This document shows positions 59,201-64,000 of a stretch of 64,000 nucleotides of DNA, in pieces. The notes beneath the pieces were generated by a model. That model saw only the letters and a program-made list of their open reading frames with translations. It did no database searches and was not told the DNA's origin. The stretch lies in the NCBI RefSeq assembly GCF_036946495.1, contig NZ_JAQIIX010000002.1, positions 2,914,001 through 2,978,000 of the forward strand, in the 5' to 3' direction. Origin of the DNA: Mycolicibacterium neoaurum (lineage in GTDB: Bacteria > Actinomycetota > Actinomycetes > Mycobacteriales > Mycobacteriaceae). How positions within the stretch are numbered: position 1 is the first letter of the stretch; the number at the start of each line of letters is the position of its first letter. A program made the translations under genes and the position numbers.

Positions 59201-61729
59201 GTCGGCATCGGTGGCGCCGCCGACGCTGCCGGAGACCACGCCGGAGCCGCCGTTGACATTGGTCACCGTCGGGGTGCCTGCGGTCGGGTTGGTGTTGAAC
59301 GACGAGATGCCCACGGTCACCGGTACTTCGATGGTGCCGCCGTGTCCGTCGCTGACGGTGATGGTGAAGGTGTCGGTCTGGTCGGCGGTGGTGGCGCCGG
59401 TGGCTGCGGCGGCATGTCGGATGGCGGCGGTGGGGGTGTAGGTGTACGCACCGGTGGTGGGGTCGACGGTGACGGTGCCACCCTTGGTGCTCGACGTCGG
59501 CCCGGTGAAGCGCGGGGTGTCACCATCGGCGTCGGTGACCGAGACCGCACCGGTGACGGCACCGTTGGTCGGATTGGTGATGGTGGTTCCGGGCGCTCCG
59601 ACAGTGGGATTCGCGTTGTTGGGAAGGATGTTCAGACTCACCGGAACCGTGAAGGTGTTGTATCCGTCGGTGACGGTCACCGAGAAGGTGTCCAGCTTGT
59701 CGGCGGCGCTGGCCCCGTCGGCGGCTGCGGCGTGGCGGGCCTCCTCGGTGGGGGTGTAGGTGAAGGCGCCGGTCGTCGGGTCGATGGTGACGGTGCCACG
59801 GGTCGGGGCACCGGCGCCCAGCGTGTAGGTCAGGGTGCCGTTGGCGGGGTTGTTGACCGTGACGGATCCGGAGGTGCTCCCCGTGGTGGGGTCCGAACCG
59901 TTTGCCGTATAACCGTTTCCGGCGGAGCTGGGCAGGATGGGGTTGACGTGGACAACGATGGTGGTCTGGCGGGGGCCGAGCCAGCCCAGCAGCCCGAACA
60001 GTCCGCGGAAGTGGATCGGTGTGCCGATGTTGTCGTCGACGATCACGCTGAACTGGTCGTTGCCGCCGAGTGCCGCGGTCTGTGCGTTGGGGGTGTAGCT
60101 GAAGTTGCCGTTGGCGTCGACGGTGACCACACCGTTCTTGGGCTGGCCGGCGACCGTGTAGACCGGTGCCGCGTCGTCGTAGTCGACGGCGTTCAGCGAC
60201 CCGGTGATGGTGCCGTCGGCGGCTTGTCCGAGGACGATCGGATTCACGGTGGCGCGCTGGTTGTTCCAGGTGTACTGGAAGGTGCGGACGGCGTTCCAGA
60301 GTGACACCAGGGGCTCCGGCATCGCGATGGCGGGCAGCGGAAGCCGGTTGGCCAACCAGCCGAGGCCGACCCAGTGCATGGCGTCACTGATCATGCTGCC
60401 CAGCGTCACCTGGGCCGATTGGCGTCCCGCGGTGGGCAGCGGTGCGCCGGTGAGCGACACGTTGACGATGGTGTCCAGAGAGCTGTCGTTGGCGAAGAGG
60501 TCGAGCAGGCCCGCCCGGTGCGGTGCGTTGCCCGGCTTGTCGTCGATGGTGACGGTGAAGGTGTCAAAGAGCGCGTTCGTCCCGGCCGTCGGGGTGTAGA
60601 TGTAGTTGCCGTTCGCGTCGATGGTGACGGTCCCGTGCGCTGGTCCGGCGCTGACCGTGTAGGTGATGTTCGTGTCGTCGTAGTCGGTGCCGTTGAGGCT
60701 GCCGGTGATGGTGCCGTTGGCGCCGGGACCCGATGTGGTGGGCGCGGCGGTGGGCCGCTGATTGTTCAAGGTGTAGTTGATGTTTCGCACGAACAGCCAC
60801 AGTGATTCGACGAACATTCCGACCGGGCTCGGTGGGACCGGCAGGTTTGCCGAGAGTGAGCCGAGACCGATCCAGTGCATGATGTCGGTGAAGATGCTCT
60901 GCAGCGTCACATCCGTCGCCTGCCGGATGACCGTCGGTGCGGCGGTCGCGACCGCAGTGGTGGACGCGCCGGAGGTGGTGACCGCCGCCGCCGATCGCAG
61001 GGCGATCGGGGCCGCGGTGGTGGTGGCAGAACTCTGCGGTTGGGTAAGGCCGCCGCCGGTGGACTGCCCGGACACCCGCGGGGTCGCGGTGTTCTCGACC
61101 ACTGCAGGACTCGTCGTGGTGGGTGACGCGTCCGGAGTGCTCTGCGTGTGTCCCGCACCGCTGGTGCCCGTGTCGGGAACCTCGATGGTGGGCTGAACCG
61201 TGGGCGGAGTGGATTCGCCACTGCCGGAATCACTGTCGGAACCACTCCCGCCGGAGCTCACCTCGGTGTCGTCGGTGACGTCGGGTTCGGTCAGCTCACC
61301 GTCGGACGGGTCCTGCTCGGCAGGCTCGTTGTCCCCGGCGTCGGAGATCCCGGTGTCGTCGTCGGTGTCGTCGGCGTCATCGAAGCCGTCGAGTTCGGTC
61401 GCAGAGTCCCTGCCGTTCGGTTGTTTCGGGGATTCCGGCTCTGTCGAGGATCCGGTGGCCGAGCTCTCCGACGCCGAGCTCCTGGAGTCGTTGCGATCGT
61501 CATTCGCGGAGGACTCACCCGCCGACGAAGACGACGAAGATGACGAAGACGCACCGGAATCCGACGTGTCGGCCGCCGCGACGGCCGGAGCGGCGAACGC
61601 GCTGGCCCCCAACGCAAATGCGACGGCGCCCACGCGCAGCCACCGGGCGAAGGACTCGTAATCCAGCCCGGTTCCTGCGTGCCGATGGATGAGGTCATGG
61701 CGTGAGATGTCGGCGCGTTCTTTCTTCAT
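56201..61729 (-). CDS. Giant Ig-like tandem-repeat surface/secreted protein
   Basis: This 1842-residue protein has an N-terminal extended signal sequence (residues ~30-52, cleavage near AVAAAD). A Ser/Asp/Glu-rich acidic linker (residues ~55-190) follows. Two copies of a helical module contain MHWIGLGSL and MHWVGLGWL and end YT-NNQR. About a dozen ~100-residue Ig/cadherin-like (VCBS/tandem-95) beta repeats come next, with DGHGGT and GTVTVDPTTGAFTYTPT blocks. Near the C-terminus (residues ~1555-1755) lies an inserted beta-sandwich-like domain with FDWEASGGADAFDVVG and an N-terminal SLTGWTAIND. Such proteins act as adhesins or surface stalks in bacteria. There is no visible LPXTG or membrane anchor. 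Confidence 0.82.
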   Translation of the reverse strand: MKKERADISRHDLIHRHAGTGLDYESFARWLRVGAVAFALGASAFAAPAVAAADTSDSGASSSSSSSSSAGESSANDDRNDSRSSASESSATGSSTEPESPKQPNGRDSATELDGFDDADDTDDDTGISDAGDNEPAEQDPSDGELTEPDVTDDTEVSSGGSGSDSDSGSGESTPPTVQPTIEVPDTGTSGAGHTQSTPDASPTTTSPAVVENTATPRVSGQSTGGGLTQPQSSATTTAAPIALRSAAAVTTSGASTTAVATAAPTVIRQATDVTLQSIFTDIMHWIGLGSLSANLPVPPSPVGMFVESLWLFVRNINYTLNNQRPTAAPTTSGPGANGTITGSLNGTDYDDTNITYTVSAGPAHGTVTIDANGNYIYTPTAGTNALFDTFTVTIDDKPGNAPHRAGLLDLFANDSSLDTIVNVSLTGAPLPTAGRQSAQVTLGSMISDAMHWVGLGWLANRLPLPAIAMPEPLVSLWNAVRTFQYTWNNQRATVNPIVLGQAADGTITGSLNAVDYDDAAPVYTVAGQPKNGVVTVDANGNFSYTPNAQTAALGGNDQFSVIVDDNIGTPIHFRGLFGLLGWLGPRQTTIVVHVNPILPSSAGNGYTANGSDPTTGSTSGSVTVNNPANGTLTYTLGAGAPTRGTVTIDPTTGAFTYTPTEEARHAAAADGASAADKLDTFSVTVTDGYNTFTVPVSLNILPNNANPTVGAPGTTITNPTNGAVTGAVSVTDADGDTPRFTGPTSSTKGGTVTVDPTTGAYTYTPTAAIRHAAAATGATTADQTDTFTITVSDGHGGTIEVPVTVGISSFNTNPTAGTPTVTNVNGGSGVVSGSVGGATDADGDTPRYSGPATSVKGGTVTIDATTGAYTYTPTAAIRHAAAATGATTADQTDTFTITVSDGHGGTVEVPVSVSIVAANTAPVAGATVTGLSHTTGTATGSITGSDSDGDTTVFGGSTLSTKGGTVTIDAATGAFVYTPTAAARHAAAALGASASDLVDSFTATVSDGHGGTTSVVVVIALSATNTGPTSGSATVGSPSGPAGTVTGTVSIVDPDNDVPSYSAPALSTKGGTVTIDPSTGTYVYTPSAAVRHAAAANGATAADQTDTFTITVSDGHGGTIEVPVTVQVSGSNTAPSVSTSVGNPSGPGGSVSGTVTVTDSDNDATVITAPTQSVKGGTVTVDPATGAFTYTPTTAIRHAAAATGADRTDTFTITVDDGHGGTTTLAVTVDIDPTNTAPTVSATIGNPSGAQGTVTGTLNITDNDNDTPVITGPLTSTKGGTVTVDPTTGAFTYTPTTAIRHAAAATGADRTDTFTITVDDGHGGTTTLAVTVDIDPTNTAPTVSATIGNPSGAQGTVTGTLNITDNDNDTPVITGPLTSTKGGTVTVDPTTGAFTYTPTTAIRHAAAATGAPASAGKDTFDLTVDDGHGGTMVVTILVDVDPANSTPTAAVNVNTPNASNGSVTGSIIVTDADQDTPVFSGSTTTALGGTVTVNTTTGTFSYTPTAAARHNAAATNAPASALNDTFNVTISDGHGGTLVVPVSVAISPSNTAPTGTASINTFPNGDFSNSLTGWTAINDRVKLGGAGTVAGWPTPVDPTRAPDGGIESTGGTGTYTTTVTNGRAVMQSNLNGVTNTPTGSGGVVHGPVVVSNNPLAIYAGATVQFDWEASGGADAFDVVGYIVDVDTGRTEIMLNATGANASTVQPVTVVNYLVNTAGNYRFVFVAGTWDATQGLAAGAKLSIDNVKVLNNNNPTGVVNGAVTGSDANGDTLTYTGPGSTGKGTVILDSATGSFSYTPTAAARAAATAAGASAADQSDTFIVMLDDGHGGLTPVSVTVPIT
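57495..58176. repeat. Exact tandem duplication inside the giant gene (309-bp unit)
   Basis: The sequence 57495-57867 is repeated without a mismatch at 57804-58176, i.e. a 373-bp identity at a period of 309 bp (103 codons). It encodes two identical Ig-like repeats. Other repeats in the gene have diverged, so this is a recent event. Confidence 0.9.
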
Positions 61730-62850
61730 GGGATCCCCCCGGGTCTGTGATGTCTCGGTGTGTGGTGCTGAACAGAGAAGCTGAGGGAGCTGAGGGCGTT
61801 GAGGCGGGCACCGAACGGGGTGCTGAGTGCGACGGTTTCCTGAGTTTTACCTGAGAATCTTGCTCAGGTGTCGAAAGTTAGCACATCAAATTCCGTCTGT
61901 TCAACGGTTGATCTAATAAATATTCTGTGAGGAGACTTAATGTCCGATATGCGTAGTAGTCGAATCGAAAATGCAACGGCCACAACTGGTTTAGGCGCCC
62001 ACCTGGTCAATTACGAGGCGGACATGGTGTGGCATCAAGCGGCACAGGATGCATTGTTTATTGCGTGATAAATAGCGTGATTGCCCGCTATTCAGCGGAC
62101 CCAGTTCGGCAATTCGATATGACCGCGGCATGCGCGTATATCCGAGAGGGTCGGTGTGATCGGTCGATCGGCGACCGCGAGGCGCATTGGCGCGTCGAGG
62201 ATGGGTCGCCGGCAGGGCCCGCCGATGAGGGCTGTATGTGACGTCGATGGCCGATCGCCGCGATCGTCCGGTCAGGGGCGCGGCGCATGCCGACGTTGCT
62301 ATGGGAGCGCCGTGATGGGCCCGCGTTCCCTTCCCTTGGGGGTGGCGCGTTCGACTGCTTCCGGCCGCGACACGGATGGTTTGGCGTGGAGCATGCCCGC
62401 ATGACGCTTGCTGGCGGCGGCGAGGCGACCGCGAAAAGCGTTACGAGTCATGGGCGTAAGGGTATAACGCGCGCGTCAATTAAATAGCGTTTGGAAAAAT
62501 TTTCCACGCCCGTCGGCGTCGGATTGTCCGTGTCCAGGGGCAGAATTTCCCCGGGCGGTGAAAATCAGCAACGTTCGCGACGGTGTTCACGCCGCTCAGG
62601 TGCTGGGCGCTGCCCGACGGCCCCAAACCGCCTCGGGTGAGCCCGTTGTGGCCGCCCGACCAGCGCATGTCGATAGTTGCTTTACAACATCGCGTGCGGC
62701 TGTGGAAGGCCGGGGCGTGCGACAGCCGCTTCGCGTGCACCGCGACGTGTTGATTCAGCAACAACCCGGGCGGTGCCGACGGCGACCGACCGTCGGTGAA
62801 AATATTTCACGGGCGGTGACCGAAGCGCGGGCCGCTCCTGTTGCCAGCTG
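61730..62850. other. Gene-poor, partly AT-rich intergenic stretch
   Basis: About 1.1 kb between the giant gene start and the histidine kinase stop. 61855-62100 is AT-rich. One small ORF (61940-62068) has a good ribosome site. An inverted repeat AATAGCG / CGCTATT lies at 62071-62092. Near-palindromes GGAAAAATTTTCC (62493-62505) and GTGAAAATATTTCAC (62796-62810) occur near the kinase end. Longer frames in this stretch show no family features. Confidence 0.5.
61940..62068 (+). CDS. Candidate 42-residue small protein
   Basis: The ORF starts at ATG 61940 with a strong GAGGAG ribosome site 7 nt upstream, in the AT-rich leader divergent from the giant repeat gene. The peptide begins MSDMRSSRIENATATTG and ends with AAQDALFIA. 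No membrane helix or known family is recognised. The stop is followed by a small inverted repeat (62071-62092). It could be a genuine small protein or a leader ORF. There is no other evidence of coding. Confidence 0.45.
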   Translation: MSDMRSSRIENATATTGLGAHLVNYEADMVWHQAAQDALFIA

Positions 62851-64000
62851 CTATTCGGCTCCCGCCGCCGACAGCTCACCCGGGGTGGGGATGACCGGGG
62901 CCGGCGCCACCAACGGCAGGCATACCGCGAACCGGGTGTCACCGGGCTTGGACTGCACCGAGATATTCCCACCGTGCTTTTCGACCACGATGCGCCAGGC
63001 CAGGTCCAGCCCGAGGCCGGTGCCCTCGCCGAAAGGTTTGGTGGTGAAGAACGGGGTGAAGATGCGGTCGATGACATCCTCGGGGATGCCGGGACCGTCA
63101 TCACAGATCTCGACGCGGATCATCTGGTCGTTCTCGCGGCTGGTCCGGATGGTCAAGGTGCCGTGGCCACCCATCGCCTGGATCGCGTTGTCGATGATGT
63201 TGGTCCACACCTGGTTCAGGTCGCCGGGATAGCACTGCAGTTCGGGCAGCGTCTTGTCCATGTCCTTGACGATCGTCACCGGACGATCCTTGCCAGGTCC
63301 GCCGATCTTGTCGCCGAACATCATCACGGTGCTGCGGATCAGTTCGTGTACATCGGCGCTGCCGTAGGAACCACGATCCATCTGCGAGTACTGCTTGGCT
63401 CCCGCCAGCAGCGCCGAGATGCGCTTGCTCGCCTCGGCGATCTCGTTCATCCGCAGCTCGTTGTCGATGGTGTACTTCAGCCAGCCGATGGCACCCTGCA
63501 GCGAGGCGGTGGAATCCAGATCGTCGACCAGTGCCGACACCCGCTCCAACCAGTCGGTGTCCAAACCCGCCTCGACGAACGTCGGAGCGTAATCCCAGGC
63601 ACCGGCGATACCGTGATCCTCGAGCCAGTCACCGAGTTCGTCCTCGCGATCGGAGGCTTCCAGGGCGGTGAGTTCCAGGTCCTTGTTCTTGGCGACCTGT
63701 TCGGCGACCTGATCCTGGATGTTGACCAGGGCGCGCAGCGATTCGGGGCTGAACTTCGCCTCGGCGACCATGGCGAGTTTGTGGCGCATGTGACCGACGC
63801 TTTCGCGAAGGTCGGATACCGCGCGCGCGGTGGCGGCCGCCGGATTGTTCAGCTGGTGGGTCAGCCCCGCGGTGATCGTGCCCAGTGCCAGCAGCTTCTC
63901 GCGCTGCCCGATGATCTGGCTCTGTCGGCGGCCGCCGACGAGCTGACCTTCCATCAGGTGTACGGCCATCGGGAACTGCGCGCGCATGAACTCCGCGAAC
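62851..64000 (-). CDS. Sensor histidine kinase, C-terminal part (partial)
   Basis: The reading frame is open to the window edge, so the start lies beyond 64000; an internal ATG at 63987 would give 378 residues. The visible part contains a dimerisation helix with the phospho-acceptor His in TITAGLTHQLNNPAAAT. A long helical region follows, then the HATPase with N-box NQVWTNIIDNAIQAMGG, G1 CDDGPGIPEDV and GEGTGLGLDLAWRIV. The segment before the H-box (FMRAQFPMAVHLMEG) resembles the end of a cyclic-nucleotide-binding sensor domain, but that part is not in view. No response regulator is next to it in this window. Confidence 0.88.
   Translation of the reverse strand, partial: FAEFMRAQFPMAVHLMEGQLVGGRRQSQIIGQREKLLALGTITAGLTHQLNNPAAATARAVSDLRESVGHMRHKLAMVAEAKFSPESLRALVNIQDQVAEQVAKNKDLELTALEASDREDELGDWLEDHGIAGAWDYAPTFVEAGLDTDWLERVSALVDDLDSTASLQGAIGWLKYTIDNELRMNEIAEASKRISALLAGAKQYSQMDRGSYGSADVHELIRSTVMMFGDKIGGPGKDRPVTIVKDMDKTLPELQCYPGDLNQVWTNIIDNAIQAMGGHGTLTIRTSRENDQMIRVEICDDGPGIPEDVIDRIFTPFFTTKPFGEGTGLGLDLAWRIVVEKHGGNISVQSKPGDTRFAVCLPLVAPAPVIPTPGELSAAGAE

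Noticed and set aside
62156..62404. 82-residue plus-strand frame in the gap before the kinase
   Set aside because: Arg/Gly-rich with no start context or family features; typical of chance frames in high-GC DNA.
62558..63232. 224-residue plus-strand frame in the right-hand intergenic stretch
   Set aside because: More than half is antisense to the histidine kinase. The rest has no ribosome site and no recognisable motif.

Overview
The window is high-GC actinobacterial DNA, most likely a fast-growing Mycobacterium/Mycolicibacterium. The evidence is two MspA-type porins in tandem, a sulfatase close to the ribosomal spc operon, sppA and secY-adk-map as in the mycobacterial Rv0711-Rv0734 neighbourhood (compared from memory), tandem TIGR00027-type methyltransferases, F420-type luciferase-like enzymes, frequent GTG starts and tightly overlapping ATGA/GTGA/TGATG gene junctions.

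Layout. 0-4.7 kb: end of a membrane glycosyltransferase, a polytopic membrane protein and an atsA-like arylsulfatase. 4.8-20.7 kb: an accessory island lying between atsA and rplN. It holds a YoaK/DUF1275 protein and a permease, a DHA2-type MFS exporter, a PucR regulator, and a 10-kb plus-strand catabolic gene train. That train encodes an HbpS/GlcG-like protein, a haem-oxygenase-like diiron enzyme, a Rieske ferredoxin, a FAD ferredoxin reductase, an aldehyde dehydrogenase, a second Rieske ferredoxin, a gamma-glutamyltransferase-like hydrolase, RidA, a frameshifted permease and an amidase. 20.8-25.2 kb: rplN-rplX-rplE-rpsN-rpsH-rplF-rplR-rpsE-rpmD-rplO with a clear promoter and terminator. 25.4-34 kb: sppA, a LuxR-type regulator, a cluster of acyl-CoA-dehydrogenase-like protein, PIG-L/methyltransferase fusion, two glycosyltransferases and a STAS protein, then an MHS-type transporter. 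33.9-38.9 kb: two methyltransferases, secreted proteins and two MspA-like porins. 39.2-41.9 kb: secY-adk-map. 41.9-48.9 kb: GntR/GMC oxidoreductase, lipoprotein hydrolase/MarR, a histidine kinase/response regulator pair, a HAD-like protein and a Pro/Gly-rich secreted protein. 49-52.6 kb: valine-catabolic mmsA/acyl-CoA dehydrogenase/mmsB. 52.7-54.3 kb: rmlC-rmlB. 54.3-56.1 kb: two F420-type oxidoreductases. 56.2-61.7 kb: a giant Ig-like repeat surface protein. 61.7-64 kb: a gene-poor stretch with one candidate small ORF, then the 3' part of a histidine kinase.

The most interesting system is the PucR-linked island. The diiron enzyme carries a complete E/H/E/H/D/H ligand pattern and sits in one gene train with two Rieske ferredoxins and a reductase, which suggests a complete oxygenase electron chain. 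ALDH, RidA, amidase and the GGT-like enzyme would then process a nitrogen-containing product. A 15-bp motif, CTGTGCAGNNTGACC or a near match, recurs in the intergenic regions in front of the permease, the MFS exporter, the HbpS-like gene, the diiron enzyme and the second permease. At two promoters it is followed by a second shared element at the same 40-nt offset, which implies a regulon. Its substrate cannot be read from the sequence. Everything here rests on reading motifs by eye; no database search was run.
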